From Oceanospirillaceae bacterium (GTDB taxonomy: Bacteria > Pseudomonadota > Gammaproteobacteria > Pseudomonadales > Balneatricaceae), in the NCBI GenBank assembly GCA_013215445.1, contig JABSRA010000015.1, positions 1-64,000 on the forward strand: a stretch of 64,000 bases of DNA. Direction: 5' to 3'. This document shows, piece after piece, positions 25,688 through 35,124 of the stretch. The notes beneath the pieces are model-generated. The model was not told where the DNA came from. It ran no database searches and worked only from the letters and a program-made list of their open reading frames with translations. Position 1 is the first letter of the stretch. The number at the start of each line of letters is the position of its first letter. The translations under genes were made by a program, and so were the position numbers.

Positions 25688-27028
25688 ATGATCAAGATCA
25701 ACAAAGGTCTAGATCTGCCGATTTTAGGCACTGTCGCGCAGAGTATAACTGCGTCTAGACAAGTGCGTTCGGTCGCCGTGAGTGGCCCTGACTACGTTGG
25801 CTGTAAGCCGACGATGGCCGTCAAGGTGGGGGACCGAGTTAAACTCGGTCAAGTGATCTTTTCTGACAAGAAAATTGAAGGTGTCCATTTTACAGCGCCA
25901 GCTGGCGGAACTGTAATAGAGATAAACCGCGGAGAGCGTCGTGCTCTTTTGTCTGTGGTTATTGAAGTGGATGAAAAAGAAGAGGCAGTAACTTTTGATA
26001 AATTCGAAAGTAATCAGCTTGCCTCCTTAACAGCAGAACAAATAAGTAAGCAATTACAAGATTCAGGTTTGTGGAGCGCATTGCGTACCCGTCCTTTCTC
26101 TAAAATACCGGCAGCGGGCTCCAGTGCTGCTGCTATTTTTGTAACTGCTATTGATACCAATCCTCTCGCTGCAGATCCGGCCATTATTATCGCTGAAAAT
26201 TCTGCAGATTTTAGCAATGGTCTAACCTTGCTAACGAAGCTGACAACGGGGAAAGTTTTTCTCTGTAAAGCTCCCAATGCTGATATACCAACAGTCGATG
26301 GGGTGACAGTCGAAGAATTTGCTGGCGTACATCCAGCGGGTAATGCGGGAACTCATATTCATTTCTTAGAACCTGTTTCGCGCAAGCATATGGTCTGGAC
26401 CATCGGCTATCAAGATGTTGTGGCTCTCGGCAAATTATTTACTCAAGGTGTGTTATCTGTGGAGCGCATTATTTCGATAGCGGGGCCAGTAATCACTGAG
26501 TCTAAACTATTGAGAACACGTGTCGGTGCAAAAATCAGTGATCTCTTGCAAGACATCGTAGACACCACTGGTAATCGAGTGATTACTGGCTCTGTTTGGA
26601 ATGGCCGTACCGCTGCAGGAGCTCTTGACTACCTTGGGCGCTATAGCAATCAAGTGACGGTACTCAAACAGGGTGATCAACGTGAGCTGTTGGGTTGGGC
26701 TGTGCCTGGCGCCAATCAGTTTTCAGTACTCAATGTTTTCACTTCCGCGCTCAACAGTGCCAAGAAATTCAGTTTTTCTACCAGCACCAATGGTTCGGAA
26801 CGGGCAATGTTGCCTGTGGGTCAATTTGAAAGGTTGATGCCGATGGATATATTACCGACACAGTTACTACGTGCGATTGTGACCGGGGATATCGTCAGTG
26901 CAATGGAATTAGGTGCTCTAGAACTCGATGAAGAAGATTTGGCTCTCTGTACTTTTGCCTGCCCTGGCAAGTACGAATATGGCCCGATTCTTCGCGATAA
27001 TTTAACACGCATCGAGAGAGAGGCTTAA
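25688..27028 (+). CDS. nqrA: Na+-translocating NADH:quinone reductase subunit A
   Basis: 446 residues from ATG 25688 (MIKINKGLDLPILG); the frame opens at 25607 but the family start is clear. Soluble, membrane-associated subunit near the quinone site. The N-terminal biotinyl-like/SLBB-type region (KPTMAVKVGDRVKLGQVIF) and the C-terminal LALCTFACPGKYEYGPILR are diagnostic. First gene of nqrABCDEF-apbE-nqrM. The enzyme oxidises NADH, reduces ubiquinone and pumps Na+ across the inner membrane. Confidence 0.96.
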   Translation: MIKINKGLDLPILGTVAQSITASRQVRSVAVSGPDYVGCKPTMAVKVGDRVKLGQVIFSDKKIEGVHFTAPAGGTVIEINRGERRALLSVVIEVDEKEEAVTFDKFESNQLASLTAEQISKQLQDSGLWSALRTRPFSKIPAAGSSAAAIFVTAIDTNPLAADPAIIIAENSADFSNGLTLLTKLTTGKVFLCKAPNADIPTVDGVTVEEFAGVHPAGNAGTHIHFLEPVSRKHMVWTIGYQDVVALGKLFTQGVLSVERIISIAGPVITESKLLRTRVGAKISDLLQDIVDTTGNRVITGSVWNGRTAAGALDYLGRYSNQVTVLKQGDQRELLGWAVPGANQFSVLNVFTSALNSAKKFSFSTSTNGSERAMLPVGQFERLMPMDILPTQLLRAIVTGDIVSAMELGALELDEEDLALCTFACPGKYEYGPILRDNLTRIEREA

Positions 27029-27032
27029 TTAA

Positions 27033-28241
27033 ATGAATTTAAGAAATATTCTTGATAAAATGGAGCCGCACTTTCACAAGGGCGGTAAATACGAAAATTG
27101 GTACGCGCTTTACGAAGCGGCTGATACCATTTTCTACACTCCAGGATATGTCACTAAAGCCGCAGCTCACGTGCGTGATGGCATTGATTTGAAACGGATG
27201 ATGATCTTGGTGTGGATCTGTACTTTCCCCGCTGTCTTCTTCGGTTTATACAACTTAGGTCTTCAAGCTAACCTGGCGATGGATACCTTAGGGTTGACTG
27301 AAGCTGCTGGTTGGCGCGGTGCATTAGCTGGCGCATTAACCAATTTTGACGCGACTAGTATATATGACAATATTATCTATGGTGCTATTTTCTGGCTGCC
27401 TATCTATGCAACTACCTTTATTGTAGGTGGTTTCTGGGAAGTGCTATTCGCCATGAAACGTGGTCATGAGGTCAACGAGGGGTTTTTCGTTACTTCAATC
27501 TTGTTCGCGCTTACTCTTCCACCGGATATTCCCCTCTGGCAAGTCGCACTCGGGATTAGCTTTGGTGTAGTGATTGGTAAAGAAGTGTTTGGCGGAACTG
27601 GCAAAAACTTTCTCAATCCAGCACTGACTGGTCGTGCATTCTTGTTCTTTGCCTATCCTGCGCAAATATCGGGTGATGCGGTTTGGACCGCTGTCGATGG
27701 ATTTACCGGCGCAACTCCGCTTGGTCTTGCGGCTTTAGGAGGTGTTGAGGCGATCATCGCAGAGAATATCACTTTTTGGGATGCCTTTATCGGCACTATT
27801 CCAGGTTCGGTCGGTGAGGTTTCTACCCTGGCGATATTGATCGGTGGTGGTGCTCTGGTGGTGATGAAGTTGGCTGCTTGGCGAATTGTCGCCGGTGTGG
27901 TTGCCGGCATGGTCGTCATGAGTGTGATTTTTAATATGATAGGATCAGAAACTAACCCGATGTTCTCGATGCCCTTCTATTGGCATTTTGTATTAGGTGG
28001 TTTTGCTTTTGGTCTGTTCTTTATGGCTACTGACCCTATTTCAGCATCGATGACAGATGTTGGAAAATGGTATTTCGGCGCCTTAATTGGGGTGATGGTG
28101 GTGTTGATTCGTGTGGTTAACCCAGCCTTCCCAGAAGGTATGATGTTAGCGATCCTATTTGGTAACTTATTTGCACCACTTATCGATAACTTCGTCGTTC
28201 AGGCAAATATTAAGCGGAGGTTATTACGTCATGGCAGCTAA
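27033..28241 (+). CDS. nqrB: Na+-NQR subunit B
   Basis: 402 residues with about ten membrane helices. Carries covalent FMN on a Thr, visible in the flavinylation context GFTGATPLG, and forms part of the Na+ channel with NqrD and NqrE. Four bases after nqrA; its last 11 bases overlap the nqrC start. The N-terminus [20 protein letters not shown] is typical. Confidence 0.96.
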   Translation: MNLRNILDKMEPHFHKGGKYENWYALYEAADTIFYTPGYVTKAAAHVRDGIDLKRMMILVWICTFPAVFFGLYNLGLQANLAMDTLGLTEAAGWRGALAGALTNFDATSIYDNIIYGAIFWLPIYATTFIVGGFWEVLFAMKRGHEVNEGFFVTSILFALTLPPDIPLWQVALGISFGVVIGKEVFGGTGKNFLNPALTGRAFLFFAYPAQISGDAVWTAVDGFTGATPLGLAALGGVEAIIAENITFWDAFIGTIPGSVGEVSTLAILIGGGALVVMKLAAWRIVAGVVAGMVVMSVIFNMIGSETNPMFSMPFYWHFVLGGFAFGLFFMATDPISASMTDVGKWYFGALIGVMVVLIRVVNPAFPEGMMLAILFGNLFAPLIDNFVVQANIKRRLLRHGS

Positions 28242-29007
28242 CGATACTATAGGAAGAACAATCACTGTCACGATACTACTCTGTGTTGTCTGCTCAGTGA
28301 TTGTCTCTACCGCTGCGGTTTTATTAAGACCTATGCAAGTCGCCAATAAAGAGCTGGATCGCCAGAGTAATATTTTGGCAGCGGCTAAAATTGATTACCA
28401 AGGCCGAGATGTACAAAAACTGTTTGCCGAGCAAATCGTCACTAAGTATGTCAATCTGAAGACGGGTAAATACGTCGAGAAGCCCGAGGGTTATCAAGAT
28501 TCTAAGCGCGCGGCTAAAAACCCTGATTTGTCTTCTGCATTAACTCGTCAACAAGACATTGCCTCTATTAAACGCACCGCTAATGTGATGCCTGTTTATT
28601 TAGTTAGCAGGGATAAGCAACTGGATAAAGTGATTCTTCCGGTACATGGCTATGGTCTTTGGTCAACGCTCTATGGTTTCTTAGCCTTAGAGAATGACTT
28701 AAATACTGTAGTTGGTTTTGGTTTCTATTCACATGGTGAAACACCAGGTCTGGGCGGGGAAGTTGATAACCCCAAGTGGAAATCAGTCTGGCCGGGTAAG
28801 AAAATTTACGCAGAGGGTTCGATGGAGCCTAAAATTAGTTTGGTCAAAGGGATGATTGATCCCTCAGCTGCTGGGTCTGAATTTAAAATAGATTCTTTAT
28901 CAGGCGCTACTATAACCAGCAACGGTGTGACTAATCTGGTGCAATTCTGGATGGGAGAGAATGGTTTTGCGACTTTTCTTACCAACCTAAAAGCAGGGGA
29001 GAACTAA
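28231..29007 (+). CDS. nqrC: Na+-NQR subunit C
   Basis: 258 residues from ATG 28231 inside the end of nqrB. One N-terminal membrane helix and a periplasmic FMN-binding domain with the flavinylation motif [11 protein letters not shown], whose Thr receives FMN through a phosphodiester bond placed by Apb[10 protein letters not shown]-type segment ([13 protein letters not shown]) and [11 protein letters not shown] are family hallmarks. GGAGG precedes the start. Confidence 0.96.
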   Translation: MAANDTIGRTITVTILLCVVCSVIVSTAAVLLRPMQVANKELDRQSNILAAAKIDYQGRDVQKLFAEQIVTKYVNLKTGKYVEKPEGYQDSKRAAKNPDLSSALTRQQDIASIKRTANVMPVYLVSRDKQLDKVILPVHGYGLWSTLYGFLALENDLNTVVGFGFYSHGETPGLGGEVDNPKWKSVWPGKKIYAEGSMEPKISLVKGMIDPSAAGSEFKIDSLSGATITSNGVTNLVQFWMGENGFATFLTNLKAGEN

Positions 29008-29010
29008 ACC

Positions 29011-29670
29011 ATGTCTGAAACAAGAGATATGATCGTCAAGCCGATTTTCTCAAATAACCCAATTGCATTGCAAATATTGGGTGTTTGTTCGGCTCTAGCG
29101 GTAACATCAAACCTTAACACAGCAGTGGTAATGACACTTGCGGTAATGGTGGTGACAGCTTTTTCCAGCATGTTCGTCTCTATGATGCGCAACCATATGC
29201 CCAGCTCAATCCGTATTATCTGTCAGATGACCATTATTGCCTCCTTGGTAATAGTCGTTGACCAGGTACTAAAAGCGGTTGCCTATGACACCTCTAAGCA
29301 GTTGTCGGTGTTCGTTGGTTTGATTATTACCAACTGTATCGTGATGGGCCGCGCCGAAGCTTTCGCCATGAAGAACCCTCCCATTCCGTCTTTTTTAGAC
29401 GGTATCGGTAATGGTTTAGGTTATGGTGCCGTGTTGATGTTCGTCGGATTTATCCGCGAGTTGTTTGGCGCAGGTACATTATTTGGCTATGAAATATTAC
29501 CACTAGTTACCAACGATGGTTGGTATATGAGTAATGGTTTATTGCTACTACCGCCGAGTGCTTTCTTTATCATAGGTCTGATGATCTGGCTGATGCGCTC
29601 CGTAGATACCAGTCAGGTTGAAAAACCCGACTTTGTTATCTGTAAAAACTCTAAGAGCGAGGCTATTTAA
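29011..29670 (+). CDS. nqrD: Na+-NQR subunit D
   Basis: 219 residues, six-helix membrane subunit homologous to NqrE and RnfA/Rnf[18 protein letters not shown] and the N-terminal inverted-helix pattern are present, together with [14 protein letters not shown]. In the NQR complex the Cys of this segment and that of NqrE are reported to hold an intramembrane iron centre. Its last base is the first base of nqrE. Confidence 0.96.
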   Translation: MSETRDMIVKPIFSNNPIALQILGVCSALAVTSNLNTAVVMTLAVMVVTAFSSMFVSMMRNHMPSSIRIICQMTIIASLVIVVDQVLKAVAYDTSKQLSVFVGLIITNCIVMGRAEAFAMKNPPIPSFLDGIGNGLGYGAVLMFVGFIRELFGAGTLFGYEILPLVTNDGWYMSNGLLLLPPSAFFIIGLMIWLMRSVDTSQVEKPDFVICKNSKSEAI

Positions 29671-30278
29671 TGGAAGCGTATATTAGTTTGTTTATTAAAG
29701 CCGTTTTCATTGAGAATATGGCACTGTCGTTCTTCTTAGGTATGTGTACGTTTTTAGCAATATCCAAGAAAGTACAGACAGCAATAGGTTTGGGGGTAGC
29801 AGTTATTGTGGTGCTAGCTATCACCACCCCAGTTAACAATTTACTGTTAAATTACCTGTTAAAAGAAGGGGCGCTGGCGTGGGCTGGTTATCCGGATGTT
29901 GATCTTAGCTTCTTGGCTTATATATCCTACATAGGTGTTATCGCGGCCATTGTACAAATACTGGAGATGGTTTTAGATAAGTTTTTTCCGGTTTTATACA
30001 ATGCGCTCGGCGTCTTCTTACCCTTGATTACGGTTAACTGTGCCATTATGGGTGCAGCGCTATTCATGGCTGAACGGGATTATAGTTTCGTTGAGTCTGC
30101 CGTATACGGTGTAGGTGCTGGTCTCGGTTGGGCACTGGCGATTGCCACACTGGCCGGTATCCGTGAGAAATTGAGATATTCTGATGTGCCAGCTGGCTTA
30201 CAGGGATTAGGTATTACCTTTATTTCTGTCGGTTTGATGGCTCTTGGTTTTATGTCTTTTTCTGGCGTACAGCTTTAA
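29670..30278 (+). CDS. nqrE: Na+-NQR subunit E
   Basis: 202 residues, six membrane helices, paralogue of NqrD in opposite topology. [22 protein letters not shown] and [12 protein letters not shown] carry the conserved Cys residues of the intramembrane iron site. Start codon overlaps the nqrD stop by one base (TAATG), indicating coupled translation. Confidence 0.96.
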   Translation: MEAYISLFIKAVFIENMALSFFLGMCTFLAISKKVQTAIGLGVAVIVVLAITTPVNNLLLNYLLKEGALAWAGYPDVDLSFLAYISYIGVIAAIVQILEMVLDKFFPVLYNALGVFLPLITVNCAIMGAALFMAERDYSFVESAVYGVGAGLGWALAIATLAGIREKLRYSDVPAGLQGLGITFISVGLMALGFMSFSGVQL

Positions 30279-30310
30279 CACATGATAATTAACAAAGGAA
30301 TATTGTAGCC

Positions 30311-31540
30311 ATGAATGCTGAAATAATTCTCGGTGTTGTCATGTTTACCGTCGTAGTGCTTGCACTAGTGGCGGTAATATTAGCAGCGCGCTCAAAATTA
30401 GTAAGTTCCGGCGATGTCACTATTAACATCAATAACGATCCGGATAAAAAAGTAGTAGTTCCCGCTGGCGGAAAATTATTGCAGACCTTGTCTGAAATGG
30501 GTATTTTTATCCCTTCAGCCTGTGGAGGTGGTGGTACTTGTGCCCAGTGTAAATGTCAGGTTCTTGATGGCGGTGGCGCTATGCTGCCCACCGAAGAGTC
30601 GCATTTCACCTTGCGTGAAGCCAAAGAAGGATGGCGTTTGGCCTGCCAAGTGGCGGTCAAAGAAGATATGGAGTTGGATCTTGAAGAGGAGATCTTCGGG
30701 GTTAAAAAATGGACTTGTACGGTTGAGTCTAATCCTAACGTCGCCACCTTTATCAAGGAACTGACCTTGCGTATCCCCGATGGCGAAGTGGTTAATTTTC
30801 GCGCCGGTGGTTATGTTCAATTAGAATGTCCGCCACATACGGTCGATTACAAAGACTTTGACATCGAAGAGGAATATCGAGGTGATTGGGATAAGTTCAA
30901 CGTGTGGAATAATATCTCTACCGTGACTGAAACCACGATCCGCGCGTATTCGATGGCTAACTATCCAGGTGAACAGGGCATTGTTAAATTTAACATCCGT
31001 ATAGCCTCTCCACCACCAGGTAGTCAGGGCATTCCCCCGGGCATTATGTCGTCTTTCGTGTTTAATCTAAAGCCGGGTGATACCATTGACGTCTATGGGC
31101 CCTTTGGTGAGTTTTTTGCCAGAGATACTGACGCTGAAATGGTGTTTGTCGGCGGTGGTGCTGGCATGGCGCCGATGCGCTCACATATCTTCGATCAGCT
31201 TAAGCGTTTAAACTCTAAGCGTAAAATATCTTTCTGGTACGGTGCTCGCTCATTGCGTGAAGCCTTCTATTCAGAAGAATACGATCAGTTGGCGGCAGAG
31301 AATGACAACTTTAAGTGGCACCTAGCGCTATCAGACCCACAGGAAGAGGATAACTGGGAAGGATTAACCGGTTTTATTCACAATGTGCTGTTTGAAAACT
31401 ATCTTAAAGATCATGACGCACCTGAAGATTGTGAATTCTATATGTGTGGCCCGCCAATGATGAATGCGGCAGTGATCAAATTACTGGAAGACCTTGGTGT
31501 TGAACCAGAAAATATCATGCTGGATGACTTTGGTGGTTAA
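30311..31540 (+). CDS. nqrF: Na+-NQR subunit F (NADH dehydrogenase, 2Fe-2S/FAD)
   Basis: 409 residues. N-terminal membrane helix, 2Fe-2S ferredoxin domain with cysteines in [16 protein letters not shown] and the later LACQV, then an FAD-binding domain (RAYSMANYP) and an NADH-binding domain ([22 protein letters not shown]). Electron entry point of the complex. Ends six bases before apbE. Confidence 0.96.
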   Translation: MNAEIILGVVMFTVVVLALVAVILAARSKLVSSGDVTININNDPDKKVVVPAGGKLLQTLSEMGIFIPSACGGGGTCAQCKCQVLDGGGAMLPTEESHFTLREAKEGWRLACQVAVKEDMELDLEEEIFGVKKWTCTVESNPNVATFIKELTLRIPDGEVVNFRAGGYVQLECPPHTVDYKDFDIEEEYRGDWDKFNVWNNISTVTETTIRAYSMANYPGEQGIVKFNIRIASPPPGSQGIPPGIMSSFVFNLKPGDTIDVYGPFGEFFARDTDAEMVFVGGGAGMAPMRSHIFDQLKRLNSKRKISFWYGARSLREAFYSEEYDQLAAENDNFKWHLALSDPQEEDNWEGLTGFIHNVLFENYLKDHDAPEDCEFYMCGPPMMNAAVIKLLEDLGVEPENIMLDDFGG

Positions 31541-31545
31541 GCTCA

Positions 31546-32595
31546 ATGTTCATGTTTGAATCTGCTGCGTTTAAGCGCAGCTCGCAACGGCTAGCAGTTA
31601 ATCTGCTGGCCGTTTTTGTACTATTTGGGGCCTCGGGTACCGTTCTCGCGGAGCCACAATTGCTGTCGATTGAAGGCAGAACAATGGGTACTAGCTACCA
31701 TATTAAATGGGTTAGTGATGAAAGTACTGATAATAGTCAGCAACTAAAAATTGCGGCTGATAAGTTGCTGATTGAGATTAATCAGGCAATGTCGACCTAT
31801 ATTGCCGATTCTGAATTATCAAAGTTTAATCAGTTAGCTAGTGGTAGTAAGGTACAAGTATCTGCAGCATTGTATCAAGTGTTAACATTAGCCCAGCAAA
31901 TTAGCCGTGATTCTAAGGGTGCTTATGATATTACCGTTGGGCCATTGATTAATTTGTGGGGCTTTGGTCCTGATAAGCGGGTGACAAAGGCACCTAGTGA
32001 AGCTCAGATAGCAGCAATTCGTCCACGGGTTGGTTATCAGCACTTAGTCTTATTAGCAGATAACTATATCCAGAAAAATGCCCAGCTATATGTCGATTTG
32101 TCTTCGATTGCCAAGGGGTTCGCCGTTGATCAATTGGCAAAATTAATGGATAGTTATGCCTATAGTGCCTATTTAGTAGAAATAGGTGGAGAGTTAATTA
32201 CCAAAGGTCTTAAACCTGGTGAGCAACCGTGGCGAATCGCCATTGAAAGTCCGGTTACTGGTCGGGTAGTACAGCGGGTAGTGCGGGTCGATGATATAGC
32301 GGTGGCCACTTCAGGGGACTACCGGAATTATTTCGAAGATGCTGGCACTAGATATTCGCATATTATTAACACGGTGACAGGTCGTCCTATCACCCATAAT
32401 TTAGCGTCAGTGACGGTGCTGGCAGATAATTGTGCGCTGGCTGATGCGCTGGCGACTACGTTTTTGGCCATGGGTAAAGAAAAAGCCTATCAATATGCGT
32501 TAGCCCACAATATTGATGCTTTTTTTATTAGTAAAAGTGCCCAGGGGTTTACTGAATTAATGACACCGGGTTTTACCGCCCGTATCGTAAAATAA
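31546..32595 (+). CDS. apbE: FAD:protein FMN transferase ApbE
   Basis: 349 residues with an N-terminal signal sequence (about 1-36, ending VLA). Transfers FMN from FAD onto the Thr of NqrB and NqrC in the periplasm. Motifs MGTSYHIKW, WGFGPDK, VDLSSIAKGFAVDQL, VEIGGEL and TGRPITHN are present. No lipobox Cys is seen, unlike many ApbE lipoproteins. Its place between nqrF and nqrM is the standard maturation context. Confidence 0.95.
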   Translation: MFMFESAAFKRSSQRLAVNLLAVFVLFGASGTVLAEPQLLSIEGRTMGTSYHIKWVSDESTDNSQQLKIAADKLLIEINQAMSTYIADSELSKFNQLASGSKVQVSAALYQVLTLAQQISRDSKGAYDITVGPLINLWGFGPDKRVTKAPSEAQIAAIRPRVGYQHLVLLADNYIQKNAQLYVDLSSIAKGFAVDQLAKLMDSYAYSAYLVEIGGELITKGLKPGEQPWRIAIESPVTGRVVQRVVRVDDIAVATSGDYRNYFEDAGTRYSHIINTVTGRPITHNLASVTVLADNCALADALATTFLAMGKEKAYQYALAHNIDAFFISKSAQGFTELMTPGFTARIVK

Positions 32596-32607
32596 CATTT
32601 ATTAACA

Positions 32608-32624
32608 GCCAGCATTAGGCTGGC
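32608..32624 (+). other. Hairpin in the apbE-nqrM spacer
   Basis: GCCAGC (32608-32613) and GCTGGC (32619-32624) with an ATTAG loop, directly before the nqrM ribosome site. There is no T run, so processing or mRNA stability is likelier than termination. Confidence 0.4.
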
Positions 32625-32635
32625 AAGAGGTTGTG

Positions 32636-32878
32636 ATGGGAACGTTTATTGCTGTTTTTATAGTGTTGATTTGTGTGGTTGTCGCCATGTCAGTAGGGGT
32701 GTTGTTTGGCGGCAAACCAATTGCAGGCTCCTGTGGGGGAATGGCGGCATTAGGTATGGATACTGCCTGTGATATATGCGCAGGTGACAAGCAGATTTGT
32801 GAAGATGAAAATGAGAGAATTGCCCGTGAAGCACAGCAGGCTAAACGTGCTGATCTGGGTTATGAAATAAAGAAGTAG
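32636..32878 (+). CDS. nqrM: Na+-NQR maturation protein NqrM
   Basis: 80 residues of the DUF539 (PF04400) family. One N-terminal membrane helix followed by four conserved cysteines (SCGGM, then CDIC and the QIC). It is needed for assembly of NQR, probably by delivering iron to the NqrD/NqrE site. AGAGG precedes ATG 32636; GTG 32633 is an alternative start. Last gene of the nqr unit. Confidence 0.94.
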   Translation: MGTFIAVFIVLICVVVAMSVGVLFGGKPIAGSCGGMAALGMDTACDICAGDKQICEDENERIAREAQQAKRADLGYEIKK

Positions 32879-32985
32879 TGACAGATTATGGGTTGTCAGT
32901 ACAGCGGATTATGCTCATATACTGGCTTCATATAATTGAAAGTATTTGTAAAATCAGAGTTTTTTGTAATATTAAGGGGTAGTTG

Positions 32986-34386
32986 ATGGCTGAATATGAT
33001 TATGATGTAGTAGTAATAGGTTCTGGGCCAGCAGGTGAGGGCGCGGCGATGAACTCGGCCAAGCACGGTAAGAAAGTGGCCATCATAGAAGAACAGCAAG
33101 CCGTGGGTGGAAACTGCACTCACAAAGGTACTATCCCCTCCAAGGCACTGCGTCACTCAGTCAAGCAGATTGTCGAGTTCAATACCAACCCTATGTTTAG
33201 AGAAATCGGCGAGCCGCGTTGGTTTTCTTTTCAAAAAGTATTAGATCGTGCCGAAAAGGTCATGGCCAATCAGGTCATGTTGCGTACTAACTTTTATGCC
33301 CGCAATAGAGTTGACGTTTTCTTTGGTCAGGCAGAGTTTCAAGATGCCAATACTATTTTGGTTAAAGGAACGACTAAAGGCGATGAGATTATACGGGCAA
33401 AAAATATTGTTATCGCAACAGGTTCAAGCCCTTATTGTCCACCCGATGTAGATTTTAATCACCCGCGTATCTACAACTCAGATACTATTCTAAAGCTCAG
33501 TCATACCCCCCGCACTATCATTATTTTTGGTGCCGGAGTTATTGGCTGTGAATATGCATCTATCTTTAGTGGTTTAGGGGTAAAAGTCGATTTGATCGAT
33601 ACCCGTGGCCGATTACTGTCCTTTTTGGATGGTGAAATATCAGACGCCTTAAGTTATCACTTTCGTAACAGTTCGATCAAAATTAGACACAATGAAGATT
33701 ATTCTAGTGTAAAGGGAGATGATAGAGGGATTACGCTCTGTCTTAAATCCGGTAAGAAAATTCGTGCCGATGCTTTCTTGTGGTGTAATGGGCGCACTGG
33801 TAACACGGCTAACTTGGCCTTAGAGAAAGCCGGATTAACCGCCAATAGCCGTGGTCAACTTGAAATCGATGACAGGTATCGAACCAATGTTGAAGGTATC
33901 TCAGCCGTTGGTGATGTGATTGGCTGGCCTAGTCTGGCCTCAGCGGCCATCGATCAAGGTCGCTCAGCTGCTGCGGATATAATTGGTAATAAAGATTTTA
34001 GGTATATCGATGAAGTTCCGACTGGGATTTATACGATCCCTGAGATTAGCTCGCTCGGTAAAACGGAAGAGGAGCTCACTCAAGCTTGTATCCCCTACGA
34101 GGTTGGACAGGCCTTCTTTAAAGACACCGCACGGGCTCAAATCACCAGTCAACCTGTCGGCATGCTGAAAATACTCTTTGACCCTGTCTCTTTAAAAATC
34201 CTAGGTATTCATTGCTTTGGCGATCAGGCCTCTGAAATTATTCATATAGGACAGGCAATCATGCGTCAGGAAGGAGAAGGTAATAGCTTGTCTTATTTTG
34301 TCAATACTACCTTTAACTACCCAACCATGGCTGAAGCTTATCGTGTGGCGGCCATCGCCGGGTTAAATAGAATTCAACATTTATAA
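32986..34386 (+). CDS. sthA: Soluble pyridine nucleotide transhydrogenase
   Basis: 466 residues from ATG 32986 with AAGGGG upstream. Flavoprotein interconverting NADPH/NAD+ and NADP+/NADH. FAD motif [21 protein letters not shown] and NADH-type [20 protein letters not shown]. The disulfide site reads [15 protein letters not shown], keeping only one Cys, which separates STH from dihydrolipoamide and glutathione reductases. About 110 bases after nqrM, probably its own transcript, closed by a terminator at 34403. Confidence 0.95.
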   Translation: MAEYDYDVVVIGSGPAGEGAAMNSAKHGKKVAIIEEQQAVGGNCTHKGTIPSKALRHSVKQIVEFNTNPMFREIGEPRWFSFQKVLDRAEKVMANQVMLRTNFYARNRVDVFFGQAEFQDANTILVKGTTKGDEIIRAKNIVIATGSSPYCPPDVDFNHPRIYNSDTILKLSHTPRTIIIFGAGVIGCEYASIFSGLGVKVDLIDTRGRLLSFLDGEISDALSYHFRNSSIKIRHNEDYSSVKGDDRGITLCLKSGKKIRADAFLWCNGRTGNTANLALEKAGLTANSRGQLEIDDRYRTNVEGISAVGDVIGWPSLASAAIDQGRSAAADIIGNKDFRYIDEVPTGIYTIPEISSLGKTEEELTQACIPYEVGQAFFKDTARAQITSQPVGMLKILFDPVSLKILGIHCFGDQASEIIHIGQAIMRQEGEGNSLSYFVNTTFNYPTMAEAYRVAAIAGLNRIQHL

Positions 34387-34402
34387 AATGACGTTGTTTA
34401 CC

Positions 34403-34423
34403 AAGCCCCGAGAGGGGCTTTTT
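34403..34423 (+). terminator. sthA terminator
   Basis: AAGCCCC (34403-34409) and GGGGCTT (34414-34420) with a GAGA tetraloop, followed by TTT. The stem also sits behind the convergent gene ending at 34444. Confidence 0.88.
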
Positions 34424-34443
34424 AGTGGCTGCAGTTCAAGCTT

Positions 34444-34791
34444 TTATTTAGAGTCTTTGTCTTTATAAAACCCATCTTCATAATAACGCCCGGTAATGTT
34501 TAATTTCTTCTCTGCCCAACGGTTAAATCGACTCCAGATAAAAAAAGCCGGTGTCATACCAAAACCAATCGCCAGCATTAAGCCCGATCCTTGATATTCG
34601 TCAGGCATTAATTCAGTCATGTAGTCAAAAAAGCCGGCTGCTTGAAGGCCGTAATACCAAATGACTAGGAAGGCAAATGCAATAGCAGTCGCAAAATGAT
34701 GTTTTATAGTAGCGCTCAAACTATCTCCAGGAGGCATTGATAAAGGGTGACTAACAGGCCAGATATTATGCTTTTTAGATGATTTGTTCAA
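34444..34791 (-). CDS. Small membrane protein, function unknown
   Basis: 115 residues from a TTG start at 34791, or 97 from ATG 34737. Two hydrophobic segments (AIAFAFLVIWYYGLQAAGFF and GSGLMLAIGFGMTPAFFIW) predict two membrane helices, with a charged C-terminus. The length and good amino-acid balance suggest a real gene, but no family was recognised. Convergent with sthA. Confidence 0.6.
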   Translation of the reverse strand: MNKSSKKHNIWPVSHPLSMPPGDSLSATIKHHFATAIAFAFLVIWYYGLQAAGFFDYMTELMPDEYQGSGLMLAIGFGMTPAFFIWSRFNRWAEKKLNITGRYYEDGFYKDKDSK

Positions 34792-35124
34792 CTGCTAGGC
34801 GCCAGTTAATCAAAATTCCCACTAGAGATGTCTGCGTATTCTGTTTGATTGTTATCCCCGATTATTTTTAATAAGAGCTGCAGATAAAATAGCAATATGT
34901 TTGAGATGTTTAAATCTGAACGCTTGTTTGTTTTTATTAGGAGACATTATATTTAATATCAGCATAATGTAGCTAGGAAAAATTCCTAGAAAATCAAGAG
35001 TATATAAGTGTATGTTGTTGGAGACTAGTTGCCCGCTAGAATAGCTTTATGTCGCAAAAAAACAACGCTGGATAGTAAGTGTAAACCTGAAATTTTTTGA
35101 TTTCAAACATGGTAAAAAATTTGT
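34792..35124. other. AT-rich intergenic region upstream of the GGDEF-EAL gene
   Basis: About 330 bases without a gene. It contains the palindrome CTAGGAA-AAA-TTCCTAG at 34973-34989, a possible operator. No strong promoter pair was recognised. Confidence 0.4.
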
